Part shown: positions 1-12,846 of the stretch, piece by piece
How positions within the stretch are numbered: position 1 is the stretch's first letter
Layout of the letters: every line of letters begins with the position of its first letter
DNA from: Isohypsibius dastychi
Lineage: Eukaryota; Tardigrada; Eutardigrada; Parachela; Isohypsibiidae
Direction: 5' to 3'
DNA length: 47,522 nucleotides
Assembly (NCBI GenBank): GCA_034696485.1
Contig: JAQIWT010000043.1
Span: 1 to 47,522 of the forward strand
Notes under the pieces: generated by a model
Databases searched by the model: none
Told to the model about the DNA's origin: nothing
What the model saw: only the letters and a program-made list of their open reading frames with translations
Made by a program: the position numbers and the translations under genes

Positions 1-581
1 ACGGCTCAGTGAAGTCACGTGCACATGTTAATCTACGGCGTCCCATAAGTGTCCCTCTTGCAGGTCTTTTCTGGTAGTTTCCTTCTCAAGCATTCGGTAG
101 TAACTTCTCAGTGAATTCGATTTGAGTCAGGAATTGATCCGGTCATTTATCTACAACGTGCCGAATTCCTGGTGAGTATCGCAAATTTTACTGGTATTGT
201 TTGAAACAATCAGTACAGGCACCGAAAAGAGACGATTTGTACGAAAAAAAGACACTGATTTGTACGACTACAGACGTCGGATTCCGACAGCAGTTCGGAA
301 GTTCAGATTGGTCTAAACGAAATTAGGAGTTGTGATGAAAGCAGTAATCTGTCAGTTTTTAATTAAACAAAATATATCTTCGTCTGGGATTCCTGATCAG
401 CATGGATTTTCAACTCAAGCTGACGTAATCATTTCCAAAAGAGTGATGCACGGAATGGATACATCGAAATTGAAAACAAAACAGGAATAGCTTGAGCTGT
501 CATCTAATCAAGATCTAATCAAGAAGGATTATGTTGTCATTTGGGGACAAGCTCGCATATCATACGGTTATTTTTACGTAA
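1..581. other. Intergenic sequence, left edge
   Basis: No open frame here has a recognisable domain or a consistent exon structure. The sequence is moderately AT-rich and looks like ordinary intergenic or distal upstream DNA. It ends where the left arm of the inverted repeat begins. Confidence 0.5.
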
Positions 582-702
582 AAATTGCGTAGTGCTGAAT
601 TCCCTGATTTCCAAATCATGTTTGGAAGGTGTGGCAAATTCCGATGTCACCCAATCATCGGTGTCACCCAATCATCGAAGTAGAAGTAGAAGTTGCATAC
701 CT
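582..702 (+). repeat. Left arm of an inverted repeat
   Basis: About 120 bases that reappear as the reverse complement at 1280-1409, with a few mismatches and small indels. The arm carries two tandem copies of a unit containing GTCACCCAATCATCG, where the right arm has one copy. It ends in an AGTAGAAGT-type microsatellite and GCATACCT. The arms flank about 580 bases, giving a foldback or MITE-like structure. No transposase frame and no clear target-site duplication were found. Confidence 0.85.
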
Positions 703-762
703 ACCCCAGCGTGTCCCCAGCCCAGTCAAAGGGCTGGGCTGGCGGGGCAGGGTCGTAACCGC

Positions 763-790
763 GGGGTGACGGGGTAGCGGGGTAGCGGGG
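763..790 (+). other. Potential G-quadruplex
   Basis: Four runs of four G (763-766, 771-774, 779-782, 787-790) are separated by uniform 4-base spacers (TGAC, TAGC, TAGC). Further G runs lie on both sides (about 733-800). This fits the simple G4 pattern on the + strand and lies in the loop between the inverted-repeat arms. Confidence 0.7.
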
Positions 791-1279
791 TTGGCGGGTT
801 TGGTCACCTTTGGCAGTAAGTCACCTTTCCTGGCTTTCCATGTATGCGGATATTTTGCAGCCGGAGATAAAAACTTTTAACTGATTATGGACAGCTCACA
901 ACAGCGATACTTGGCACGATTTCTTAACTACGAGAAGTATAGCAACGAAAGATCTACTACGAAAATTTTGCCTACGAAAAGGTGGCCTACGAAATGTCAA
1001 TTGGCACCGATACACTTAACATACAATCAAAACCAGTACAATAAAATAATGATATTACGAGGTTGCATCTGTTTCCCACAAAAGTTTCCGAATGGAACGC
1101 AGATAGAAACGTAGTGCCACTGGAAGAACATCATCAGATATCTCGCTTTACTCTTGTTGTGCACATGAATAACTTGTCAGAGTTAAACTGGAAATCATGT
1201 TTACTTTTTGGAGTCCTTGTTGACAAAATCTTTGTTCGCCCATGGATCATCGGAATTGCAGTAGATGTAATTTTTCTAA

Positions 1280-1409
1280 AGGTATGCAATTTCTACTTTT
1301 ACTTCTTACTCTACTTCGATAACACCGATGATTGGGTGACATCGGAATTCACCACACCTTTCAAACACGATTCGGAAATCAGGGAATTCAGCACTATGAT
1401 ACGCAATTT
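1280..1409 (-). repeat. Right arm of an inverted repeat
   Basis: Reverse-complement partner of 582-702. Read on the minus strand it runs through AAATTGCG, TGCTGAATTCCCTGATTTCC, a GGTGTGG block, one GTCACCCAATCATCG unit and GCATACCT in the same order as the left arm. The mismatches (for example in AATCGTGTTTG against AATCATGTTTG) show the two arms have diverged, so this is not a recent or assembly-made palindrome. Confidence 0.85.
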
Positions 1410-3014
1410 CCACGTTGGACTGACACAGCCCGTCGAACCATAGATTTAATACGTAATAGAACATCCTTGCCGTCGAACGGGCACAGGTGCGGACGTGCGG
1501 TTACCAGGTATGGAGAGTACGGTAACCAGCGATGCTGGCATCTGGAATTCCATCATCAGGCGAATCTCGTTCGTGCGACAGAAGACAATTATTTGTGTAA
1601 CGAATATATTCCGCTGTCATCTTCCATTCCGATCATAACAGACGATAGACGGCTGACAGTATAATTAAGTCACGTAATAAAATTAACCGTTCATTGCCCC
1701 AACCAGAAACAATGGATATTAGCAGCTGATGGACAGCTTCGTTAAGTACACCCCGGTCTTCCGACAATTCTTGTTAGCATATGATTAATTGATAATGTCA
1801 AATTTTAAATTTCTGGTGCTATCTGAACCACAGTATTTTGTCAGCGTGATTTTTCATTTTCCAAGTAACAGTTAATTGTTGATTAACAGTTTGATTATGG
1901 GAATATTTTGTTCCTCTTTCCTTCTCCCATCATCCCATGAAGCTTCTTGGAAATAAAGCTCCAATTCCAAATGCAAGTCGCGTGCCGCTAATGCTGTATT
2001 TGAATATGCGAACAAAGTCCTGGCCAAGTTCCAACGGATGTGAATGTGCATGCATCGGGATCAGTCATCCATCCAGCTGGACAATGGCTATCTGCCTTCC
2101 AAAAGTACGCTACAGCGCGCTGGCCAAATCAACCGCTGGAATAATTCCTATGGAAGATGGATCGATAGTTCTATCAAAAGTCATTGTCTACATGCATTTT
2201 GAAAATCGAAACTGGATGAAATAAAATTTGTAAATATCAACTTCACGAACTTCCGAACAGATATGGTACCAAAACAAAACAGCAAAAGGAAGAAAGCTTA
2301 ACTTTAGCAAGAACTTGAAAAACAGCGATGATTCCGAGTCCCTCTTCTTTTGTAATTATTCTACAAGCGGGGTACTGTATATCGTACACCAGAGAATTCC
2401 TAATATTATCAGTTATTCCGAATTATTGAAAGAATGGTTGAAATTCCTTAAGAACTAGGTTTTGTGCGAGCAGTTACTGAAAAGAGCTTGTACGAGTCGA
2501 CTGATAAAGTTGGTGAAGAAAAAAGAAAATATGCTCAAGAGGACGGTAAACATTTGTACAAAATAAAAACTCAAATTAAATGCAAAATCATAATTTTTCA
2601 TTCAACACTTCGCGATAAGAAAACCTACTGGAAAACTACTTGAAGAGAAATTATTTGAATGTAGCAGCGATTTGAAAAGGGTTGAATGCAACGGTTTTCG
2701 AACCAAGGTCAGCTCATCGATTTCTTCCTCCGTCCAGGCCAAACTTTTTAATAGCGAAACTGACAGATGAAAAATCACTTATTAAGAATATCGATTCATA
2801 TTCTATCCTGCCGCTCGCCGGGGAGGAGGCGCGGGAGAGAGAGGGTGTTCCTTTCCATTCTCTACCTGCACGCGCGCATCTGTCAAAGAATGCGCTCGTT
2901 ATGTTATGACTTTGGTCGTTCAAACATATCGCCACTGGTCATTCATTCATCCTTCCATATTCTTCCGCCGCCACATGCCTAATTCTCTTCCCTTCTTTCC
3001 TTCCAATTTCGCAG
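1410..3014. other. Intergenic / upstream region of the INSM-like gene
   Basis: No frame here shows a recognisable protein. Around 2800-2860 there is a short GC-rich, GAG-rich patch, unlike the AT-rich surroundings. It lies a few hundred bases before the presumed 5' untranslated exon of the INSM-like gene and may be part of its promoter. Nothing else is supported. Confidence 0.4.
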
Positions 3015-3282
3015 CAGATAAGCTCCATCCGATGTGAATTTAGTTTCATCTTTCAAACTTGCACCAAACCATCTGCCGCTATCATACGGAAAGGTCATTA
3101 TTTTGCCCACCGGAATGTCCCAACTCCATATTTCTCTCCAAAGATCCTCCTAAAAGGTAATTCAATAATCATTGCTAGATCATTCTCCCAACGACTTATT
3201 TCGTCCATATCACTCTGTGCTTGTGCCGATCATGTTCCATAACCTCAGTTATTTCAGTTGATCTCAATTGAAATCCACAAAA
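3015..3282 (+). promoter_or_regulatory. Probable spliced 5' UTR of the INSM-like gene
   Basis: An acceptor-like TTCGCAG precedes 3015, and a donor AAAAG|GTAATT follows 3156. A second acceptor, ATTTCAG, ends at 3257. This gives a non-coding exon 3015-3156, a 101-base intron and an exon starting at 3258. The first ATG in the joined leader is 3283. Splice signals alone support this, so the transcription start is unknown. Confidence 0.45.
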
Positions 3283-4812
3283 ATGCCAAGGAGTCTTCTC
3301 GTGAAACATCGGGTTGTTCAGCTGCAGGATTCCCCATTTCCGCAACAGCCGACGAGAAAAATTATATCCTGGCCACCACAAAATGCCAATTTCTCGCCTT
3401 CCGACGAAGATCGAACAGCTAGCGATTGTAGTTCGGATTCCGGAAGAGAATCTACTCTTCCAGCTGAACCCCGGGGCAGTTCTTCATTTCCATCCGGTCG
3501 ACCATCGTATCTCAATTTTGAATTCGCCAACGTCTCAAGCTCATCCTCCTCCGACAGTCTCTCATCGAAATCCCCAGTCTCCCCATATCCCCTGGGTCAC
3601 ATTTCATTACTGCCCCGCATTCTGGAGAATCTGGCCGTAACACCTCATAATAAGTACAATCAACGGCTTAACTTTGCCTTACCGTCAGATGGGCTACTAT
3701 CCGAGCAGCTGTTCCGGAAAATCGATGTCCCCAAAGAGCAGGTAATAGCCCGGCCAGCAGCCAGTGGTCAACTGCGTCGAGCCGTCGCAGCTGCAGACTG
3801 TGTAGGCGTTAACCCCCAGTCCAGTCCCGATGACCCTCTGCTATCTCCCCAGTCCAGAAAGAGAACCAACAGTATCGAGAACCCTCCAATTGCGACTCCA
3901 GTAAACAACGGTTCCAAAATTCGCAAACCGAAAATCGCTCGTAAAGAGAAAAAGTCAGATGATTTAACCTCTCCAGTTTCCGGGACATTTATTCGTGAAG
4001 AGTCGGACGTGGATAAAGATGTGATCATTATCCGAAGAGGAGATTTGGATCGCTCACTGCATGTTGTCGAGGACACTGAAGAAGCTCGCGCAGAACTGGC
4101 GAAAATCGAAAATAAAATGTAAGAATTAATTTAACTTTTGATTTTGATTCGGTTCGACTTACTTTCGTATTATCCAGTGGTGCATATGATTGCAAATTGT
4201 GCAAGCTGAACTTTCCGGATGCTTTTGGATTGGCTGGTCATAACTGTTCGCGCATTGTTCACATTGAATATGTTTGTCCAGAATGTGGCAAGTCTTTCCA
4301 CTGTCCGGCCAATTTGGCTTCTCATCGACGATGGCATAAACCAAAATCCGAGCCGGCAACTCCCAAGACATCGCCCAAGAAACTAGCGTCAGAAACCGGA
4401 AGTGAGACAACGGTCGCAGAGTCCTTCGTCGAGAAGGATCGGTCCTCCAATATGCCGTTCAAGAAGCGATTTCTTTTCAAAAATATGATCCAGAACAAGT
4501 CGGTCGTCTCCGAGCGTGAAGATGTGAGCGAAAACATCCCGAAGAAGATCGAAAAGGTATGCCCATGATTCCGAAGGTCAACGAGCTGAAATCAATCTGT
4601 TTTAATTTTAACTGAAGGATCAATCGGATAAGAAAGCTGAAATATCAAAAACCGAAATTCCACTTCCTCCCGATGTCCAGCATTTCTTCTGTCACGTCTG
4701 TCACAGTATCATTCCTGGAGCTCAAGCCTTTGCTAAACATTGGCAAAAATGCCTGCTGACAACCGAGCAAGAAACAAAGTTACCCTCTCTATTCAAAGCT
4801 ACGAGATTCTAA
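3283..4812 (+). CDS. INSM1: INSM/EGL-46/nerfin-family SNAG zinc-finger repressor
   Basis: Exons 3283-4118, 4178-4556 and 4618-4812 join in frame to 469 residues. The protein begins MPRSLLVKH, a SNAG motif, which in Snail, GFI1 and INSM1 must sit at the extreme N-terminus to recruit LSD1/CoREST. This fixes the start, since the in-frame stretch upstream has no ATG. A long Ser/Pro-rich region follows. Finger 1 (C284, C287, H300, C302, a C2HC form) is joined by [10 protein letters not shown] to finger 2 (C312, C315, H328, H332). The [14 protein letters not shown] stretch is diagnostic of INSM1. A last finger (C430, C433, H446, C450) lies near the C-terminus. Three fingers match EGL-46 and nerfin, not the five of vertebrate INSM1. 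By family the protein is a nuclear repressor in neuronal or neuroendocrine precursors. It converges on RalGAP alpha. Confidence 0.92.
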
Positions 4813-5352
4813 GCCATCAACTCTTGCGACTCATGAAGGTCACCGTTCTTCCGTGATTTTCAACGTTTTAATTCATCCAGAGAACAACTGGTTCTTCGTT
4901 TTCAATCTAGTCTGTTTTGTGATTTTTCGTTTCTGGTCGATAGACTCATAATCATTCCGTCCTATATAACTTCGGACTTCGAAAGCCTCCGCTGCGAAAC
5001 CAGCAGCAGACAGATTTTAACAACCTGATGACCTTCCCTAGCTGTTCGCTTTGCTAGTCACCAATTCTCACATTCCTAAAAACAGTAGGTACGAAAAAGT
5101 GCTTGAATTTTGAAGAAAATGCGTCGCCGTCAATTCAGTCTCATTCTCACACATTTTTCGACACCGGGACTCAATCGTAATCGGCCTGGAACACGTCCTG
5201 GCTCATGGTAAACTACAGATCAACCACGACTTCAAACGAGGACGGTTACCTGATATCAATAGAAAAACAGCCACATTTTCAAACAAAACTTCAAACAAGA
5301 GGTACACCGAGCTGGCTGATGAGAAATCAGGCAGATAACCACATATCACACA
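4813..5352. other. Convergent 3' gap between INSM-like gene and RalGAP alpha
   Basis: The INSM-like gene ends at 4812 and RalGAP alpha ends at 5353 on the other strand. The 540 bases should hold both 3' untranslated regions. No coding pattern was found. Confidence 0.6.
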
Positions 5353-8300
5353 TTAAACATCCGTCACATTCGGAATCGATCCGAGATGCATGGGGAAGGA
5401 ATACCTTGAGGCAAGTGGAAGTGATTCTGAGGATGCCGCATCTCCAGAACGCGAAACTGCAAGACTTCTCACTCTTTCAGTTGGGCGGACAGCTGGGTCC
5501 TTTGCCGGCCGGAGATGTGCAGAATGGTCCTGAACAACCTGCGTCGCGACGGACTGCTTGGATTGCTGGGGAGAAACGATGTGTGACAGAAACTGCTCGT
5601 AGGTTGTCTCAATGGAATAGTTGAGAATTAGAGACCGGACATAATCAGCTCGTTCTTCGAAGAAATGTTTGAATCCGGTGCGATTCCGCCGACATGCCCT
5701 ACCAGCATTCAGGGCAGTATTCCGTACCAAAACCGCCAGATTTTCCTCTCCAACCACAGCGCCATCGAAAAGTGGTCCAAACGGAGGAATGCTTTCCCGT
5801 TGGAGAATCTGAATCCTGAAGAGCCCTTCAGGTTCATACGGGTAAATGCAGATTATAACATCCCCGAACTGGGTCGGCAGCATTTTTCGATCGTAATCCC
5901 GGTAGTGGTCTGACCATATAATTTGCACTTCATCGTTGCCAATGTGACGCATCTGCAGGCGAGAAGTAAGTCCAAGTCAAGAAGTCCAGTTAGTTAAATT
6001 TCGGGATCAATTCGGCGTACCTTTCTGGTGTGGTCCTCAGTGGAAAGTGCGCCGACCCGGGTAGCAACGTGGAACATCACCTCTTGTGTCGGAGTTGCAA
6101 AATAAAGAGCATTGGTGAACTGCCAGGAGTCCTTGGGTAATCCTCCACGAAAACCAAGATGATTGTTTAGATCAACCTGAAAAGAAAATATTTTAAATCA
6201 ATTCGCTATGATCGATGTTTGATCAGATATGCCGAAATCTCATTCGACGGAAAATCGATGAGGTCACAAACTCACGTTCCATCCCAATCGCGTCAGAAAT
6301 CCCTCGTACTGGCGGCTACCCGTGTTATTTGTCATGATTGACATTTTGTCTTCCTGACCTTTGGCGATGTAGATTACGGCGATTTTTTGCGTATCTCGGC
6401 TAAGGAATTAAATAAACGTTAGACACTTCCAGAAATTCCCGGAAAACAAAAAGTCTCACTTTGGTTGACGATCCAACAGCTTTAAGTCTCTTAACATTTC
6501 AGGGGTGCGATTGATGAGCCAGAGATGTTGCCTGGAACTCAAGTGTAAAACAAATCTGACGACAAAGAAGATGAATCAAAAGCCACCTTTTAGCCGCACC
6601 CATAAAACCGTAATGCGAAAGAAATCGGTAGCAATAGGAATATGAGTTTTCCGGAGGATGCGGCTTGGGACGCTCATAGAATTCCGCGAACATTCTAGAA
6701 AAAGAAACACGTTAAACCTCAGAATGCAGACCGGAATAAAACCAATCTCACTTATTTTGTCTATATTTGTCCTCAACGAATTCGGTCATTTGATCATGCT
6801 GAGTCAACATCATTCGGCTGGTAGCTTCCTCTTGTTCCTTCGATATACCATTCGGAGGCGGACCTGGATTATTCCAAGGATGAGATGCTGACAGACCAAG
6901 GTCAGGCGAAGTGCGATCCACATATCTGAGTATCTGGAACGACATAATCGGTTCAAGAGGGTTACAAAGAAAAACAAGAGCTGATACGTCTAAAACTATA
7001 TCCTCCGAATGCTCTTTGATCAGATCATCAAAAGTCTGCACGGTATCGGGAAGCTCTTCAGACATATCGGGCTGCTTGGGCTTGAGTTTTTCCACTTTTC
7101 TTCCAATGCAGCTTGGAAGTTGTTCAACTAATAAAAGATGGCAGTTTGATCAAAAATTCAAAAGCACCAGACTGACAGCGAACTACCATCTTGATGAAAC
7201 TTTGAGATGACCGATGGCTGACCGAAAAGTGACCGGATATCCAGACTGCATTTGCCGGCAATATCACGAGAAATCACCCTCGTCCTGGGAAACTCGTTTG
7301 GGCTGACTAGTTTAAGTTTCCGGTCTTCAATCTATATCAACAACAGCGAGTTTCCAAGCTGACTGAAAACAGAGGACCAAGACAACACCTCTTTCACGGG
7401 CGTGGAAGAAATCGATATCAAGACGTCATAGATGCAGAAAACCTATGCAAAATCTTTGCTCAATCTGTAGAGCTCTGATGAGGGAAACTAATACCTGGGT
7501 ATCGCGTTCTGAAAAACTTTCGGTGTTCTCGGTTTCATACTCAGAAAAGAGACTAGCCGATGCAGTCCACGCCTTGGGATCTCGGATGTTTTGAAATAAA
7601 TTTGATATCTGTCGAGTAACCTACAAATACTTTTGTGAACATAGAGGTAATCAAACAAAAGAGATCAAAAACCAACGTAACAACCAGCAAGCCGAATGGC
7701 GCGAAAACGGCCTTCTCGGAATAGTGGCTGAACTCTGACATCGATTTTAGCAGTCGGTATCGGTTCTTTTCGCTCCTTGTCCTTGGAATGATCTGTGTTA
7801 GCCCGACCGAAAAAAGCCGTCCCTCTTCGACCCAGGCCTGGTTCCTCTTCGGACTTCATCAAAGCAGCGACATCCATGGAGAGTCGCCGGTCAGGAATAA
7901 AATGCTCAGACAGTCCTCTTTTCTTGCTTCTGGGTTCCATATCTAGCTTCCCGGCCGAGTGATCAAGTTCGAGAAACAAAGCGGTTTCAGATATGGCCAT
8001 CATGGCTTCTAGAACCTAAAAGCACTCGACTGTGTAAAAGGTCACGGAATACTAATAAATCATACTTCAGCAACAGAATGTCGCAAACTGATGGAAGTAT
8101 CATCCGGTGTCGATGGAAATAAAACTTTAGGCACAAGAACCAACCATTCGCATAAGCAAAGAACGATACTGATTGCAGCCTAAAACCGAACAATTCACGG
8201 TTATTTCATGATTGAAAACAGTTAGCTACAAAAATGCAGGGAAAATCGCCAACCTGCTCAATAGCCTTTTCTTCTTCGAAGTTTGCTGGAAGACCGAAAA

Positions 8301-11300
8301 GAACTGATTTCAAGCAGCTGCACAGAACCTGCGACCAAAATATGTAAACATAATTTCAAAACTCGAAACTGAGAAACTCACCTCGATTAAAGTGACGACA
8401 CTTGGAAAATGGACAATCGACAAAGTTTCAGCGTAGTTACTGATCACGAACAGAACACCAACGACGTCCGTGATACAATCTCTGTTTGGTTGTTCCATTG
8501 CCCGAATGAATGGCGATAGTAGGCGAGAAACCGAAGATGTGGATAACCGGCTTGGATCGGCCAGATTTTGACAGACAGTAAATCCCAAAGCATGGAACGC
8601 AGCGACTCTGAAAAGTAACCACAATTCACCTGAAATTCGGCAGAATACTCCATGCTGCATGAGTAGCTGAGGAGATCTTACTGGACACTTGGGATGAACT
8701 CGGAAGTGGTGTAATGCCGCAAGAGCTCATGGATGCTGTTCTCCAAGTCAACCTTGCTACAATTCTTCATCCCAAAACATTCGAGAGTTGGTTGAAAACA
8801 AGAAAAGGAAAGTGGGAGAAGTTCAAGATATGATAGAACAGAGTGAAGCAGTCTGATGCTTTGTAACTGCAGTTCCGGTAAGTTGCTTTTCAGGACGGTC
8901 TCCGATGCACTGACAAGGTCTTGCAAAAGCATGAAAGCAAGAGAAGTCGGAGAGCAGAATAGTTTCATGCCCGCTTTGGTAAATATAACATCGATAATAT
9001 CCTGAAACAAATCCTCATATAAATGGTGTTCAACAAGAATGGGTTAAGTGAAAATAGCAAAACACTTACGCAGTTTCCGGACAATAAACCGTTATGTAGA
9101 ACTTGATAGAAGCGAACTAAATAACTTTTTGGAATCGGATTCGAACGGAATGTGATATCACACAGCATTTTCAAGGCGATCAAATGGCTGGAATGGAAAG
9201 CGGAAGGCAGGCTCATGGTTTGTATCAGAAGAGGAGCCACCAGGGCGATGGGGGAGAAACTTTCAACAGACGTGAGGTTTTCTCGGAAGCTTTGTTCAAG
9301 TGCTCGTTTCTCTTGAATCTAAAAGATAGGCTGTGCAATTATTCAGTGGAAGTATCTATTAAGTAACTCTACCTCATGCAGCATTCCAACAATACGCTGA
9401 ATCGATTCCATAGCAAACTTATGAGCATGAGGACTCTGGATATCATTGATCTTCCCCATGACACCGAAAACACGGAACCACAATGCACATGCCGAATCTT
9501 GTGACCATCCCTGCAGGGATCCACCGGCCATAATACTGACAGACGAGCACGACGATGCTGAAATAAAAAGAGTTGTGCAGTTCATGTTGACCTTTCTTGT
9601 TGTTATTCTAACTGGCTCTGATCCGGCTGCCATCTCGAGAAGGAAAGAACAACGGCGAATTCAGGCTTTCTCTCAGTGAGTCAGGTGTCGACGTGGAGCG
9701 AGAGGTATCCAAGTGCCGATCAGCGGAAACAGTCAGAGCGTCCTCATATTCCATTCCTGAACCTTTGTGCATTCGCTGCAGGGAATCATATCCTGGGAAT
9801 ACGATTTTTATTTCAAAATATTAGAAATACAAAGCAACAAAAATTCAAAAATATTCGAAGTATTTTAAATATTTATCAATTTCATTAATTTTCATTAATA
9901 ATTGTGGATATTTAAGATATAGTTCAATCTAAACATTTAAAATAATATTTATTATCAAATCTTTAATGGATTTCAATAAATCAATTTTTATAAAAATCTT
10001 TAGAAACAAAACAAACTGTATGACTTACCTTCTCCGGGAGTAAGCGTATCACCCTTCCCAGGTTCGCTTTCGTCGGTTTCCGGCAGCTCACCAAGACTTC
10101 CGGAATCAGTAGCACTCGCCTCACTGCGAGTTGAGCTTGATAACATATGAATGGAAAGTCCCTCAGCATCACTCGACGCACTAGATCGAGGTCGAGACTG
10201 ATCTGCTAGCAATGTTCCATCATCGCTCATTGGAGGAAATGCGCTAAACGATGATCCAACCCGTTGTCCAGTTTCCCCTTTGGCCAGGTCAATTCCGAAA
10301 ACTTCCACTGACAGCAATTGCGTAATGAGCTCTAAGGTCTTTTCCCACCGAATTATAAGTTCTTGCCATGATGTCATTCTTGATAAAACACGAGCCAGGT
10401 CATCCCAAAGGCGAACTGGAATGACGGCACTGAGACTCCCTTTAACCCAAGTAACCAACAAAGTCTGAAAATAATGAAATTTGGCTAATTAGAAACAGGT
10501 GTTATTCGAATTTTTTTAACCTGAAACAAGGGTAATGCCAATCTTCCTGAAAGATGTGAAAGCCGGTCTTTTGGTGGATCCGATGGCATCAAAGTTTCCG
10601 TGATGCGTATTAAAGTAACAAGGACGCTTTCCCACGTTGAAAGTGATAAGGGCAACTTAACGACAATAAATCGGTAAAGAATTATAATCTTTTTGCATAA
10701 TTCTTCCTATAAAGGCATAAGTGTCGATGAAAGCGTCAACGACTGAAACGAAACGGGAACCGCAAACCTGTTCGTCCAGCATAGCGTTCCTTGATGCTGG
10801 ATCGCCAGGTGGAAGCTCCGCCGTAAACGGATATAAGGAATTGGTGCAGAAATTCTTCAAAACACTCTGATCGGCGATCATCTGCGTACCGACCTGCAAC
10901 CACCCTCATATAAAGGTCGTTCCAATTTCATTTCCTCCAAAATCTCTCACCTGACGCGGTAAACTGTCAACTGCGTCCGTACCAGCAAATTGACTGTTTG
11001 TATTTCCATATTTGAGCTGTTCCGAAGTCTGCAAGCTCTGTAATAAAGTCAAAAGAACGACAGCTTTAGTAATAACCACTTACTGCAATCCATACTCGGT
11101 AAACATTAACGATCCTTTTAATAAGCGACATTTCTGAGACAGGAAATCTGAAGGCCTGAAAGTCACAATAGCATTCAACAAACTTCATTCAACATCTCAT
11201 GCAGTTCAACCAGGATTTACACTTTCAAACAGCTCGTGTAGAAGTTGCGTATTTGCCGGAACAGATACGAACAACTTCCTAACTAGAAGAACGATGTTCG

Positions 11301-12846
11301 AGGTATATATTTCCTTGTATTTCGGGTCGCTTATTGATGTCGGGACGGACATGTCAAAATGGAGCAAACTTTGCACAGCTGACCCAATGCTGGTGTCTCT
11401 CCCACTATAACGCAAAATAATATTTAGAAAAATCGTACTATGTATTTGTTGTATTATACTAGAATTTTATATTATATTATGAATTCTAACCGTCTTTTGC
11501 TTATGTCAGCAGGCACTTCCGGTCTCACATTTTCCGGAGTTTGAAAGAAGACAACGATCCATTTCAAGGTAGTCACTTGTAGTGATAGTGTAACCGCGTC
11601 AACCGGTTGGGAGGAGATTTCTGCTTCGAAAAGAACTGAATAAACAATGTTGACCTTCATCTCCATTGAGTATATCTTACTCTTTTCGTGATCATGAAGC
11701 GATCTGGCATCCGGAAAAATTCGCGTCAGGTAATCAAATTTGAAGCGATCAAACAGGAAAGCGAAAGACTGTTGGAACTGCTCCGGTGAGTCCCAAGCAA
11801 TTCGGTAAACCTGCCCAGAATCGATTGCAAACGTAAAGCGGAAGCGAAAACCAATTGACTCGCTCACCTGAGTTACGAGAAGATCTATCAATGTTTCGTA
11901 CATATGCCGGGTAACATTTTCCAGTGGCTTCTCGTTGCTCGAAGGCAGCAAAAGAGGAGGGGTTGTTTCGAAAACATCTGAAACCATCATCCCCATAAAC
12001 GCAAAGCTTAAAAAACTTAAAACTTAAAAGTTTTGGAGCTTCACTAACCACTTATAAGCAGCTCATCTTGAATGATGTTCCCAGATCCCAAACCCGGTAC
12101 TAATATGGAAAATAAACGATGGAGATCTTCTGAGCACAGATCGCGAAGTATCTGATAATATATGATCATAGGTCGGACAGCATCTCGTCTCAACTGAAAA
12201 AACGACCCAAGTTAAAAATGAAGAGAATTCTACCAGAAGAGAAATTGAATGGATACCTTCAAAGGGCCTTTCGGATGCAAACATCGTTTTAATATAGTAG
12301 CTGCAACACGGAATTTTGCGGAGCGTTCATGATAAACAAAACTGGGTAAAATTACTTATAACTACAGGCTGAGGCGAGCAGCTGCGGATGTATTCTGGCA
12401 GCAGAATCAAGATTCTCTGAAAATATCACACATCTCAACCGAATCTCCAATTATTATATTCCCGCTTACTTCAATTCCAGATAACACGCTATCCACGTCT
12501 TCCCGGCTGATCTTTTGCCCTGGAGAAAATCAAATTTTAACCACTTCTTTCAGAAAAACAGTCAAGCCACCAACCTTTCTGCTTGAGTGCCTGGTCAAGA
12601 GCATTGTAGTTTTCCACGAAAACGCTGAACACCGAAGATATATCTTCCGTCAAAACCTTTTTGCTTTCCGCTGTAGTCGGGTGGTCTGCAATATACAAGC
12701 ATCATCTTTGCTCTGCACAGGTAACACTCACATCGATACTCACCAAGAATAGTTTTGAGATGTTTATATCTGGCGTGAATATCCCGTTTTGTATCAGATA
12801 ATTTCAGCAGTGATTTGTGCAAATCGGACGTCCTAGACCTGAACAT
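5353..12846 (-). CDS. RALGAPA1: Ral GTPase-activating protein alpha subunit (RalGAP alpha)
   Basis: A large gene of many exons separated mostly by about 50-70-base introns. Exon 1 (12744-12846) encodes MFRSRTSD and [12 protein letters not shown], like the RALGAPA1 N-terminus; the next continues with [21 protein letters not shown] further 29 in-frame codons lie upstream, so the start may be 12933. Central blocks match the family ([20 protein letters not shown] near 10400; [14 protein letters not shown] near 9430). The C-terminal RapGAP domain covers about 5353-6531, with exons 6460-6531, 6276-6399, 6021-6176 and 5353-5952. It contains [14 protein letters not shown] and [13 protein letters not shown], whose HIGND Asn is the catalytic 'Asn thumb'. 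The protein should activate GTP hydrolysis on Ral, in complex with RalGAP beta, which is not here. The largest intron, about 450 bases, lies near 9560-10020. I did not fix every junction; length is roughly 1,700-1,900 residues against 2,036 in human. Confidence 0.9.
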
